The notes under the pieces are model-generated. The model did not search any database. It saw only the letters and a list, made by a program, of their open reading frames with translations, and had not been told where the DNA came from. A stretch of DNA of 64,000 bases from Desulfuromonas sp. TF (lineage in GTDB: Bacteria > Desulfobacterota > Desulfuromonadia > Desulfuromonadales > ATBO01): the NCBI RefSeq assembly GCF_000472285.1, contig NZ_KI421421.1:689182-753181 (forward strand), given 5' to 3'. Shown here in pieces: positions 54,144 through 62,207 of the stretch. The stretch's first letter is position 1, and the number at the start of each line of letters is the position of its first letter. A program made the position numbers and the translations under genes.

Positions 54144-55307
54144 ATGATTGTAGAGAGGGTGATGAGAAAGTCTTTCAGGTTTCTTCTTCTATTTCTGATC
54201 GTTTTTGCGGGATGCGCCCGCCAGCCCGCACCCGTTGCGCCTCCGCCGGAGAGGGTGGAGCCTCTGGAGGCGGTTTCCTGGGCCGACATCGAGGGGTGGA
54301 CGCAGGATGATCCGGCAGAGGCTTTTCAGGCCTTTTTGCGCAGCTGCCGGCCCCTTCGCTTCCGCCCGCAGTGGCAGCAGGTCTGCGCCGAGGCGGCGAC
54401 TCTCGAACCGGGTGACGTCGACGCGGTGCGCGATTTTTTCGAGAGCCGCTTCACACCGCACCGCGTGCGCAATCCCGACGGCAGCGACACGGGAACCATC
54501 ACCGGATATTATGTGCCCGATCTCGACGGCAGTCGGAAACGGTCGAAGCGCTATGCCTATCCCCTCTATGCTCTGCCGGACGATCTGCTGGTCATCGATC
54601 TGGCCGACCTGTATCCGGAACTGGGGAAATACCGGCTGAGGGGACGGGTGGAAGGAAGAAGGGTCGTTCCCTACTGGAGCCGCAACGAAATCGACGGAGG
54701 AGATCCCCCCATCAAGGGGAAGGAACTATTCTGGGTGGAGGACCCGGTCGAACTCTTTTTCCTCCACATTCAGGGCTCCGGCCGGATCAATCTGGCGGAT
54801 GGCCAACAGATCATGGTGAGCTACGCCGACCAGAACGGCCACCCCTATCGTTCCATCGGCAAATACCTTCTTGACCGGGGAGAGATGACCCGCGACCAGA
54901 TGTCGATGCAGAACATCCAGGCCTGGGCCCGCAAAAATCCGGATAAAGTCGACCGCCTGCTCGGGGAAAATCCCAGCTATATTTTCTTCCGGGAAGTTCC
55001 GGATGCCGTCGACGGTCCGCCGGGAGCGCTCGGGGTGCCGCTGACCTCCCAGCGCAGCCTCGCGGTGGACCCCCGCACCATTCCCCTGGGCGCCCCGGTC
55101 TTTCTGTCCACAACCTGGCCGAACAGCACAGACCCCCTGCGGCGGCTGATGATTGCCCAGGATACCGGGGGAGCCATCAAGGGGGCAGTGCGTGGCGATT
55201 TCTTCTGGGGGGCGGGAGACGGAGCGGGGGAGCTGGCAGGACGGATGAAACAGCAGGGCCGGATGTGGGTCCTTCTCCCCATTACCGAAAAGACGGCGGC
55301 CAATTAG
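54144..55307 (+). CDS. mltA: Membrane-bound lytic murein transglycosylase A (MltA)
   Basis: Cleaves peptidoglycan glycan strands to 1,6-anhydro ends. The 387-residue protein is a lipoprotein, with the lipobox VFAGC near residue 24. The MltA domain includes GTITGYYVPDLDGS and LFFLHIQGSGRINL. The C-terminal 3D domain has the catalytic-type aspartates in IAQDTGGAIKG and RGDFFWG. Two ATG starts (54144 and 54162) both have ribosome-site-like sequence. It is followed by a perfect terminator. Confidence 0.93.
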   Translation: MIVERVMRKSFRFLLLFLIVFAGCARQPAPVAPPPERVEPLEAVSWADIEGWTQDDPAEAFQAFLRSCRPLRFRPQWQQVCAEAATLEPGDVDAVRDFFESRFTPHRVRNPDGSDTGTITGYYVPDLDGSRKRSKRYAYPLYALPDDLLVIDLADLYPELGKYRLRGRVEGRRVVPYWSRNEIDGGDPPIKGKELFWVEDPVELFFLHIQGSGRINLADGQQIMVSYADQNGHPYRSIGKYLLDRGEMTRDQMSMQNIQAWARKNPDKVDRLLGENPSYIFFREVPDAVDGPPGALGVPLTSQRSLAVDPRTIPLGAPVFLSTTWPNSTDPLRRLMIAQDTGGAIKGAVRGDFFWGAGDGAGELAGRMKQQGRMWVLLPITEKTAAN

Positions 55308-55324
55308 GAGGGACGGCCGAATCA

Positions 55325-55366
55325 ATACGAAAAAAGCGCGGACTCTCGTTCGCGCTTTTTTCGTAT
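55325..55366. terminator. Bidirectional terminator between mltA and the C_GCAxxG_C_C gene
   Basis: A perfect 16-bp inverted repeat (55325-55340 and 55351-55366), with AAAAAAGCGCG facing CGCGCTTTTTT and a 10-base loop. The A- and T-runs fit termination in both directions between convergent genes. Confidence 0.9.
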
Positions 55367-55385
55367 CGATCCGTTTCAGCCATTC

Positions 55386-55796
55386 TCAACGTAGAAGCTT
55401 CTCCACCATCTCCGCCGTATCCTCGGTCAGTTTCCGGCAGTTCGCCAGGTGCTCCCTGCTTTTCCATTTATAATGCCGGGAGAGGGCTGAACAGCAGGTC
55501 ACCTTGTGCTGCTTCTTGAAAAGCTCAACAAGCTCTCCCGACTTTCCTCCCTTTCCCTTCAGCCCCAAAGCCATGACTCCGCCGGATATGGCCCCGCACA
55601 GGCATTTGCTGTTGCCGATTCCTCCTCCGAAGGCCTTGGCCATGGCCATCAGGTCGGGATCGTTCACCCCGGCGGTGGACTGAAGCACCGCCTGGGCGCA
55701 GTTCAGGCCGGAGGCGAAGAGGCGGCCGGCACAGTCCCGGACGCTTTCATCGGGATTCGATTTGTTTCTGGAGATTGGGAAGAGTCGAGCGAGCAT
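55386..55796 (-). CDS. C_GCAxxG_C_C family cysteine-motif protein
   Basis: A 136-residue protein with the family pattern DCAGRLFASGLNCAQAV, FGGGIGNSKCLCGAISGG, a CC pair and a late CRKL. The conserved cysteines suggest a redox-active or metal/cluster-binding small protein; the family has no proven function. It is common in anaerobic bacteria. Converges on mltA. Confidence 0.82.
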   Translation of the reverse strand: MLARLFPISRNKSNPDESVRDCAGRLFASGLNCAQAVLQSTAGVNDPDLMAMAKAFGGGIGNSKCLCGAISGGVMALGLKGKGGKSGELVELFKKQHKVTCCSALSRHYKWKSREHLANCRKLTEDTAEMVEKLLR

Positions 55797-56082
55797 AGGT
55801 TCTTTTCTCCGATGGAGCGGTCGAATGCGGAACTTAACCGCTTAAGTTTACCCGTCCGGTCGAAGACGTTGCAAGGAATTTTTTCTACAGCCGGCTCTCG
55901 GACGCCATGGACGAAGAAGCCCGGCATCGGCCGGGCTACGAATGGTCGGGAGGGTTCCTTGGCGTCGCCTTTACTTCTTTTACTTGCTTCAAGGCTCGCA
56001 AGAGGCGGAGTGTCCGAGATTCAGCCCCCAACTCCGTTGACACTCCCTTTTATTGACGCCAAAGGTTTCCGATAAAGGACTC
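55797..56082. other. Intergenic region with a GC hairpin
   Basis: No gene is seen. AGCCCGGC (55918-55925), loop ATCG and GCCGGGCT (55930-55937) form a perfect 8-bp hairpin. It lies downstream of aroK on the minus strand, but no T-run follows on either strand. Confidence 0.5.
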
Positions 56083-56622
56083 CTAAGAAATATTATCCTC
56101 CCTGAACGGATCGAAATCAAGGCTGGTCGCCAGATGCGATACCCTCGCTGCGACCTCCTCCATGGTTTCTTCCCGCCAGTTGAGGGTCCGGTCGGCCCAG
56201 CGCCGGTAGAGAGGAAGGCGGCGGCGATAAAGGTCCGCCAACGTTTCCCCCGGATCGATGACCATTCCCCGTGTGTCCATGTCCCGAATCCGCTTTTCCA
56301 GCTCCGGCAGGGGAACATCGATAAAAACGATCAGGCCGTTTTTCCTGAGAGCTCTCATTCCCGCTTCGCTGTAGACCACCGATCCGCCGGTGGCGACTAT
56401 CGCCCGCTGAGCCTGCAGAGCGAGCAGGATTTCTTCCTCGATTCGGCAGAAGGCCGCCAGCCCTTCGCGGTCGATTATGTCCTGCAGCCGCCGGCGGCGT
56501 TTCGCCTGAATCAGCACATCGGTGTCGATGAAATCGAATCCCAGGCGTTTGGCCAGGATGACGCCGACGGTGCTCTTGCCGGCGCCGGGCATTCCGATGA
56601 GGACGAGGTTGGACTTATCCAA
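56083..56622 (-). CDS. aroK: Shikimate kinase
   Basis: Phosphorylates shikimate in the route to chorismate. The 179-residue protein shows the P-loop GMPGAGKST (residues 10-18), the shikimate-binding Asp pair in FIDTDVLI, an Arg in FCRIEEEIL, and the GG motif in ATGGSVV. The lid and base-binding region is at about 115-140. The upstream MDR gene overlaps its start by eight bases. DAHP synthase (48201) is another pathway gene in the window but is not linked. Confidence 0.88.
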   Translation of the reverse strand: MDKSNLVLIGMPGAGKSTVGVILAKRLGFDFIDTDVLIQAKRRRRLQDIIDREGLAAFCRIEEEILLALQAQRAIVATGGSVVYSEAGMRALRKNGLIVFIDVPLPELEKRIRDMDTRGMVIDPGETLADLYRRRLPLYRRWADRTLNWREETMEEVAARVSHLATSLDFDPFREDNIS

Positions 56623-57601
56623 CTTTCAGCACGATCTTGCCGAAATGCTTGTCCTCTTCCATCATCCTGTGGGCTTCGGCTACGTTGTCGATAAGAAAGA
56701 CCTTCTCGATGATCGGGACGATGGTGCGGTCGGCGAACTTCGGCAGAGCCCGCCGGGTGAATTCGGCGACGATCTCCCCCTTCTCCGAGACGGGGCGGGA
56801 GCGCAGCACCGAGCCGATGATCTGCTGCCGTTTGACCATCATCAGGGCCAGATTGAGCTCGGCCTTGATTCCGCTGATGACGCCGATGATGACCAGCTTC
56901 CCCTTATAACCCAGGGAATTCATGTTCGGGGTCAGGTACTTGGCCCCGACGTGATCGAGGATCACGTCGACTCCCTTCTTTCCGGTGAATTCCTTGACAG
57001 CGTCGGTGAAATCCGGAGTCCGGGTGAAATCGATGACCAGATCGGCCCCGAGTTCCTGCACCCGCTCCATCTTGCTCGGGTGGGCGGTGACAATCAGCTT
57101 CGTGTTGGGGGTAAGAGCCTTGGAAAGCTGGATGGCCGCGGTATTGACCCCGCCTCCTCCGCCATGGAGAATGGCGGTCTGGCCGTCCTGAAGGCCGCCG
57201 ATCATGAAGACGTTGAGAAAGGCAGTGATGTACGACTCGCAGACGCAGGCCGCTTCCTCGAAGCTCATCGATTCGGGGATCGGCATGAGGTGGTCGGCAT
57301 AAGCCACGGCATATTCGGCGTAGCCGCCGCCCCCGACCAGGGTCATTACACGGTCCCCGGTTTTCCAGCCGGAAACGCCGGCACCGATTTCCTCGATAAC
57401 CCCGGCCACTTCGAGGCCGAGGATTTCCGAATCGCCCGGCGGAGGGGGATATTTCCCTTCCCGCTGGACCAGGTCGGGTCGATTGATGCTGGTGGCTGCG
57501 ACCTTGATCAGCACCTCTCCTTCTCCGGCCTGCGGTTTGGGAACTTCGCCGACCCCTAGCACTTCGAGTCCGCCGAATCCATCGAGCGTCACAGCTTTCA
57601 T
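56615..57601 (-). CDS. Zinc-independent MDR (NADPH:quinone oxidoreductase-like)
   Basis: A 328-residue medium-chain dehydrogenase/reductase from the ATG at 57601, which follows GGAGGA; a longer frame to 57643 has no ribosome site. Signatures are KVAATSINRPDLVQREGKYP near the N-terminus, GLEVAGVIEEIG, and the NADPH fold (HGGGGGVNTAAIQLSK). It lacks the structural-zinc cysteines, like quinone reductase (PIG3/QOR) members. The substrate is uncertain. It is co-transcribed with aroK. Confidence 0.88.
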   Translation of the reverse strand: MKAVTLDGFGGLEVLGVGEVPKPQAGEGEVLIKVAATSINRPDLVQREGKYPPPPGDSEILGLEVAGVIEEIGAGVSGWKTGDRVMTLVGGGGYAEYAVAYADHLMPIPESMSFEEAACVCESYITAFLNVFMIGGLQDGQTAILHGGGGGVNTAAIQLSKALTPNTKLIVTAHPSKMERVQELGADLVIDFTRTPDFTDAVKEFTGKKGVDVILDHVGAKYLTPNMNSLGYKGKLVIIGVISGIKAELNLALMMVKRQQIIGSVLRSRPVSEKGEIVAEFTRRALPKFADRTIVPIIEKVFLIDNVAEAHRMMEEDKHFGKIVLKVG

Positions 57602-57763
57602 AAGGTTCAATCCTCCTCTGTGGAATGCATGTTTGATGATCAACTTGAAAAAGAATTATGTGATAAGGTCTACGAGTCCGATTATAATGAATTGTCACCG
57701 GCTTTCAACAATAAACCTGGTTTTCAGCATTGATGTGAATGCGTAAACGTGGCGGGAAGATCA

Positions 57764-58333
57764 ATGTCGAAACGGTGGAAATGCACGGTGTGCGGTTATC
57801 TTCACGAGGGTCCTCAGCCCCCTGAGAGTTGCCCCCTGTGCGGAGCGGGCCGCGACCAGTTCATTCCTCTGGAAGCGGAAAAGGTCAACCTGCTGCGGGA
57901 CATGATCGACTCCTTCCTCCTCCATCCGGTGGCGGCTCACTTTCCCAACGCCCTCCTGCCGACGGCCTTCCTTTTTCTCCTGGTGACCGTCACAACCGGC
58001 AGTCCCTACTTCGAGCACGCCGTCTTCTTTCTCCTCTGCACGGCCGTGGGGGTGGTCCCGGTCTCCATAACCTCCGGAATTTACGACTGGCGCACCCGGT
58101 TCGACGGCGTCAGGGCCGGGATATTTTATAAGAAAATCTTCCTGGCATCTTTGCTGCTGCTGCTCGGCCTCTCGGCGGTCCTTATCCGCACTGCCCATCC
58201 CGGGGTGATGCATGAGGGCGGCGGCCTCAAATGGGCCTTCAAGGCTATTCTGCTGACGATGGTGCTCACTACCGTCCTCCTTGGCCATTACGGCGCCAAG
58301 CTCGCTTATCAGTGGAAAAAGAAAAAACCGTAA
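57764..58333 (+). CDS. Rubredoxin-DUF2231 membrane fusion protein
   Basis: A 189-residue protein from the ATG at 57764, which follows GGGAAG (a GTG at 57749 is also in frame). Residues 1-40 are a rubredoxin-type iron site with Cys7-x-x-Cys10 and Cys23-x-x-Cys26 (CTVCGY and CPLCGA). Residues 50-189 are a DUF2231-type membrane domain of four helices, with LHPVAAHFPNALLP and SGIYDW as conserved parts. The fusion puts a rubredoxin on the inner membrane, so it probably passes electrons to or from the quinone pool; that role is inference. Confidence 0.85.
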   Translation: MSKRWKCTVCGYLHEGPQPPESCPLCGAGRDQFIPLEAEKVNLLRDMIDSFLLHPVAAHFPNALLPTAFLFLLVTVTTGSPYFEHAVFFLLCTAVGVVPVSITSGIYDWRTRFDGVRAGIFYKKIFLASLLLLLGLSAVLIRTAHPGVMHEGGGLKWAFKAILLTMVLTTVLLGHYGAKLAYQWKKKKP

Positions 58334-58410
58334 TCACTATCAAAGGTTGACAATGCCTCCCTTCTGAGGGTAAAAACCACCCGATATCTAGAGAATTCAA
58401 GGAGGCAGAG

Positions 58411-59106
58411 ATGAAGAAGGACATTCTGGAGAAGGGTGCCATCATTCAACGGGACAAGGAAACCTACGCTATCGCCCCCCACATTCCCGGGGGGATAACG
58501 GATGCCGCCACCCTGCGCAAGATCGTCGAAGTAGCCGAGCGCTACGGGGCCCAGGCTCTAAAGCTTACCAGCGCACAGCGCATCGCCATCGTCGGCTTGC
58601 CCGAGGATAAACTGGACGAAATATGGTCTGAACTCGGGGAAAAACCGGGGGCGGCCATCGGCCTGTGCGTGCGGAGCGTCAAGATCTGCCCCGGCACCAC
58701 CTTCTGCAAGCGTGGCCAGCAGGATTCTGTCGAGGCGGGGCTGAAGATGGATGCGAAATACCACGGGATGGAACTCCCCTGGAAGTTCAAGATGGGAGTT
58801 TCGGGATGCCTCAACGATTGCGGTGAAGTCTGCATCAAGGACATCGGCCTGATCGGCACTCCGAAAGGGTGGAACATCATGGTCGGCGGAAACGGCGGAA
58901 GTCAGCCGCGCCTTGGCATCAAGCTGGTGGAAAATGTTCCTGGCGATGAAGAGGCTCTCGCCATCGTCGATCACATCGTCGACTGGTTCAAGGCCAGGGG
59001 CCGACGGTGCCGCCTGGGTAAATTAATCGAGGAGATGGGCATCGAGGCCTTCAGGGAAGAAGTGCTCAGCGGCTTTCGTTTCAGCTATATGAAGAGCGCC
59101 ATGTAG
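58411..59106 (+). CDS. Small assimilatory-type siroheme sulfite reductase
   Basis: A 231-residue nitrite/sulfite reductase-type protein. The coupled siroheme/[4Fe-4S] ligands are Cys93-x5-Cys99 (CPGTTFC) and Cys133-x3-Cys137 (CLNDC). It contains only one ferredoxin-like half plus the cluster half, which matches the low-molecular-weight sulfite reductases known from Desulfovibrio and Desulfuromonas. Its physiological donor is unknown; the rubredoxin fusion gene ends 78 bp upstream. A GGAGG ribosome site precedes the start. Confidence 0.88.
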   Translation: MKKDILEKGAIIQRDKETYAIAPHIPGGITDAATLRKIVEVAERYGAQALKLTSAQRIAIVGLPEDKLDEIWSELGEKPGAAIGLCVRSVKICPGTTFCKRGQQDSVEAGLKMDAKYHGMELPWKFKMGVSGCLNDCGEVCIKDIGLIGTPKGWNIMVGGNGGSQPRLGIKLVENVPGDEEALAIVDHIVDWFKARGRRCRLGKLIEEMGIEAFREEVLSGFRFSYMKSAM

Positions 59107-59112
59107 AATAAA

Positions 59113-59146
59113 AGAGAGGGACCCTTCGGCGTCCCTCTCTCTTTTT
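59113..59146 (+). terminator. Terminator after the small sulfite reductase gene
   Basis: AGAGAGGGAC (59113-59122), loop CCTTCGGC and GTCCCTCTCT (59131-59140), then CTTTTTG. A strong stem-loop eight bases after the stop. Confidence 0.88.
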
Positions 59147-59183
59147 GAGCTCTCTCCTGCTTTAGCCGGATTTCCGGTCAGGA

Positions 59184-59618
59184 TCACTGACAGCGAAGCA
59201 GCTTCTTACCTTCCCGGAAAAGAACTTCAATTTTGTTCGGGACGACGCTCTTGACGACACCCAGTCCGAAAACAGGGTGTTTCACCAAATCCTTAAGTTT
59301 GAATTTCCCGGTCATCTCATAGGCGATCGCCTGTTCGCTTTTCATCGCCGGATACAGGGATTCCCACTCTTCCCGGTCCGCGGCCCCAGGTTCTTTTCTG
59401 CTTTTCCGCGGGGCCGCCGGCTTCCGGGGAGATACGCTTTTGGCCGATGTCTTCTGCTCTGCCGCCGGCTTGTAATTGTGAATGCCGTTGCAGGTATTGC
59501 ATTGTACGCGGACCACTTTTTCGCCCACCATGGCGACAATCGTATGATTCATGACCGTGCGGCAACGCGTGCAGCCCGATTCGATGATGTCTCCCGCAGA
59601 CAATTTCTTCTTGCTCAT
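59184..59618 (-). CDS. Zinc-ribbon protein with CarD-like C-terminal segment
   Basis: A 144-residue protein. The N-terminal third has two CxxC pairs (CTRC and CNTC), a probable zinc ribbon. A lysine/proline-rich linker (about residues 58-80) follows. The C-terminal segment KHPVFGLGVVKSVVPNKIEVLF resembles the short beta modules of CarD/Tudor-like proteins. That suggests nucleic-acid or RNA-polymerase contact, but no function is established. Confidence 0.72.
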   Translation of the reverse strand: MSKKKLSAGDIIESGCTRCRTVMNHTIVAMVGEKVVRVQCNTCNGIHNYKPAAEQKTSAKSVSPRKPAAPRKSRKEPGAADREEWESLYPAMKSEQAIAYEMTGKFKLKDLVKHPVFGLGVVKSVVPNKIEVLFREGKKLLRCQ

Positions 59619-59745
59619 ATTTTCTTCCTTACTTCACTGGGGTCAAGGCGTTGCCGATCCGGGGGACACCCGAAATCCTGGCAGTCACCCCGACAGTTGA
59701 CGATGGAACCATTCGATTTTGATTGCTGATGACTGGAATCGCTTG

Positions 59746-60495
59746 TCAGCCCTTCTTCGGGTCCGTTTGGGAACCCCGTCTTTCACTTTTCCCGGTCAGG
59801 TTTTTTCGGTTAACAGCTCCTGGCATTTTGGCTAAGAAAACTATATGCCGAAGCCCGCCCCGACCCGGACGTTCGCTTGAAACAGTGAAGCCGGCTGCAC
59901 GGAGGCGTTGATCGAAGCCGGCATCGTAATTTTCCCCCCACACGGCGAAAACTCCGTCCGGCTTTAGAACTCCCCGCGTATTTTCAATGGCCCTGCTTCC
60001 GTAAAGCGGATCGTTCCGTTTGTCCGTGTGGTAGTGCGGACCCTTGTAGAGATCGAAGACTACCGCATCGAATCGTGATTCCCGCCCTTCCGCAGCGCTT
60101 CGGCGGATGAGGTCGGCAACGTCGCCGATCTCCACCCTGACCCGGGGGTCGGCGGCAGCTCCTCCCGTAAGGTCCGACAGAGGTCCTCGACACCAGCTCA
60201 GAACCACCGGATTGAGTTCGGACACCACCACTTCGGCCGAGTGGGGCAGGGATTCCAGAACGGCCCTGAGGGTGAATCCCATCCCGAGTCCGCCGACGAG
60301 CACTCGGGGCCGCTCGTGGTGCTGCAGATGCCGGCATGCGACTTGGCCGAGGACGACTTCGGACCGATGGGCCAGGCTGTTCATGAGGACCAAGTTGCCC
60401 AAGGTGATCAGAAAGTCACGCTCTCCCCTCTGCCGCAGCTCGAGCGTACCTTCATCCGTGGCGACGCTGTCGATGATTTTCCAGGGTTGGGCCAT
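59746..60495 (-). CDS. Spermidine-synthase-like methyltransferase-fold protein
   Basis: A 249-residue protein from the ATG at 60495. The Rossmann fold signature VLVGGLGMGFTLRAVLE, the acidic residue in VVVSELNPVV, and FDAVVFDLYKGPHY match the spermidine synthase-like branch of SAM-dependent transferases. Neither polyamine substrate specificity nor a partner (such as SpeD) is evident here, so the reaction is open. It lies upstream of the zinc-ribbon gene on the same strand. Confidence 0.78.
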   Translation of the reverse strand: MAQPWKIIDSVATDEGTLELRQRGERDFLITLGNLVLMNSLAHRSEVVLGQVACRHLQHHERPRVLVGGLGMGFTLRAVLESLPHSAEVVVSELNPVVLSWCRGPLSDLTGGAAADPRVRVEIGDVADLIRRSAAEGRESRFDAVVFDLYKGPHYHTDKRNDPLYGSRAIENTRGVLKPDGVFAVWGENYDAGFDQRLRAAGFTVSSERPGRGGLRHIVFLAKMPGAVNRKNLTGKSERRGSQTDPKKG

Positions 60496-60579
60496 GGGCA
60501 AAATCTCTGTCGCAATTCGATTATATACAAATGACGACGCTTTGCAGGGGTGCACTGAGTTATTATTCGCCTGTAACAA

Positions 60580-60610
60580 AAAAGAAACCACAGAGATGAT
60601 CCCTGTGGTT
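60580..60610 (-). terminator. Minus-strand terminator-like hairpin
   Basis: CTGTGGTT (60603-60610) and AACCACAG (60586-60593) form a perfect 8-bp stem, and on the minus strand a T-rich run (TTTCTTTTTTG) follows. It would end a transcript coming from the 60.6-61.3 kb region, where only doubtful frames are seen. Confidence 0.65.
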
Positions 60611-60684
60611 CAACCGTAAATGACTATAGCATTATTGCCCTTCCTCCGGCAATCCCCTTTACCTCTTTTCATGATGAAAGAGGA

Positions 60685-60873
60685 TTAGCTCTTTAACCGA
60701 CGTTCCGCCTCCTTCTCTTTTCGCTGTGATGTGGCTAAAAAACGACAAAGTGGGACCAAAAAGTGCCAAATAACAACATCTTCGATATGAGACAAGGTTT
60801 CAGAACCATAGTCGCCCTTAATGGTAAAAATATTTCTTTGATAACCTGCGGAGTCCTCCGGAGTCCCCATCAC
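60685..60873 (-). CDS. Doubtful small hypothetical protein
   Basis: A 62-residue frame with an ATG at 60873 and a basic C-terminus (SQRKEKEAERRLKS). I recognise no family and the ribosome site is weak. The only support is the minus-strand terminator-like hairpin 75 bp beyond its stop. Confidence 0.2.
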   Translation of the reverse strand: MMGTPEDSAGYQRNIFTIKGDYGSETLSHIEDVVIWHFLVPLCRFLATSQRKEKEAERRLKS

Positions 60874-61401
60874 GCCTGCGATCAGAGGAAAAAAAGAGAA
60901 ACAAACGATATTTTACCAGATGCGGGATATTGATTTCCTCGAATTATGGTCTTACCATTGCAAGTACGTAGTTGCGTCAATCGGGAACACGCCAAGATTG
61001 GCCTTGCCCGGAAGGTATTTCCGGCAGTCGTAAACAGTCCGAACACCGCGGAGTCGAAGAAAATGAATCCAGTCTTTACAGCCATCGCCAGATGGCAGGC
61101 ATATTTCAAAGCGCTGTCCTTTGCCGACATGCACAGAATGGCATCCGGGATCAGCGGTGTCGATCTGCCGCAGGCTCCCCTCGCGAAGCGGGCAGGCTCC
61201 CCAGAGGGTTCTCCGCTTCAGTTTTCCCTGAGGCGGCGCCAGCACCTTGCCTGGCAGCGCTACATCTGCGGTGGCAGTCACTAAAGGTCCGAGAGGAAGG
61301 GAGGTCGTTTCTTCTCAGACAGTCATGTGAATCCGGCGGGGTCTTCGACCCTATTGACGACGCAGCCCTTGTAAAGGCACAACCCAAAAAAGGAGGTCGA
61401 T
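60874..61401. other. Intergenic region, no supported gene
   Basis: Two overlapping frames of about 110 codons (60946-61284 plus and 60952-61281 minus) mirror each other. Neither has a good ribosome site or a recognisable domain. The last part before 61402 carries the AGGAGG of the microprotein gene. Confidence 0.5.
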
Positions 61402-61491
61402 ATGTTGGAGAGTTTCGTCTACACGCTGTCGATGTACGCTGGCCTGGTGGTCGCCGCTTGGGGCATCTCCCTGGTCAATAGAACCAAGTAA
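61402..61491 (+). CDS. 29-residue single-helix membrane microprotein
   Basis: The frame from the ATG at 61402 reads MLESFVYTLSMYAGLVVAAW, then GISLVNRTK and stop. Residues about 5-24 form one membrane helix; the C-terminus is basic, so it is likely to face the cytoplasm. A perfect AGGAGG lies at 61391-61396, and a strong terminator follows at 61516. Such flanking signals around so short a frame argue for a real gene. It recalls small oxidase or transporter subunits in type, but I cannot match it to a named one. Confidence 0.7.
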   Translation: MLESFVYTLSMYAGLVVAAWGISLVNRTK

Positions 61492-61515
61492 GCGCAATAG
61501 AAATCCACTTTTCAT

Positions 61516-61555
61516 AACCCGCCCCCTGGCTGCCAGGATGGCGGGTTTTTTTTGT
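61516..61555 (+). terminator. Terminator after the microprotein gene
   Basis: AACCCGCC (61516-61523) pairs with GGCGGGTT (61540-61547), with an inner CCTGGC / GCCAGG stem, followed by a run of eight T. It lies 24 bp after the microprotein stop and may also serve the convergent dioxygenase gene. Confidence 0.9.
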
Positions 61556-61559
61556 ATTT

Positions 61560-62042
61560 TTACCGGGAGTAATCCGCAGCCGTCGGGATCAGAATCAGGT
61601 CGAAAACGCCTTCGCCCGTACCCGGCTCGGGATAATGCTGGGTCACAAGTTCCTCGAATCCCGGAGCATTGACGATCATGTGGATGTGGGGAGGGCGGCT
61701 GCCGTAGGGACCGGGAAAATGGCTTTGGAAGTAGTAGCGTCCATCGTCGCGGGAAAAGGTGGTCGCCCGCCAGCGGTCGTCATAGCGGCCATCCGGTCCG
61801 GTCATCCAGATCTCGATTCTGGCCCCGGCAATCGGATTGCAGTCTGCAGCCGATTTGACTTCCCCTATCAGCAGATAACCCTCGCCGATCTTGCTCCTCA
61901 CCGGTGCGTCCTCCCGGTAGAAGGGCCCCTGGGCATCCGGGCGGGTGGGCGGGCACTCATAGGGCTGGGATGCGCTGATCGCCGCCAGTGACGAAGCGAG
62001 GGTGAGAAACAGAAAGGCAAGCATGGTCGGGCTGAATTTCAT
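61560..62042 (-). CDS. Exported intradiol ring-cleavage dioxygenase-like protein
   Basis: A 160-residue protein from the ATG at 62042, with a signal peptide (hydrophobic residues 6-24, cleavage near ISASQ). The mature part is the beta-fold of protocatechuate 3,4-dioxygenase beta-type enzymes. Likely ferric-iron ligands are Tyr87 (GRYDD), Tyr113 (GPYGS), His119 and His121 (RPPHIHM). Exported members exist but their substrates are poorly known. The longer frame to 62147 lacks a signal-like start. Confidence 0.82.
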   Translation of the reverse strand: MKFSPTMLAFLFLTLASSLAAISASQPYECPPTRPDAQGPFYREDAPVRSKIGEGYLLIGEVKSAADCNPIAGARIEIWMTGPDGRYDDRWRATTFSRDDGRYYFQSHFPGPYGSRPPHIHMIVNAPGFEELVTQHYPEPGTGEGVFDLILIPTAADYSR

Positions 62043-62207
62043 GACATAAGTATAGCAGACCGGCTCGTGGATGCCCGATGCCGCACGGATGAGCAGAGTT
62101 GAGCCTCTTTCCCGCAGAGGGGAGCGGCCTCCTTTACTGTTCGACAAAAAGATCCGCCTCCTCTACAATGGGCTCTCCCGGACCCGGAGTCCTTGGAAGA
62201 AACCGCC

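Noticed and set aside
60946..61284. Two mirrored frames of about 110 codons on opposite strands
   Set aside because: Neither has a good start signal or domain, and each can be a shadow of the other; reported only as an unresolved region.
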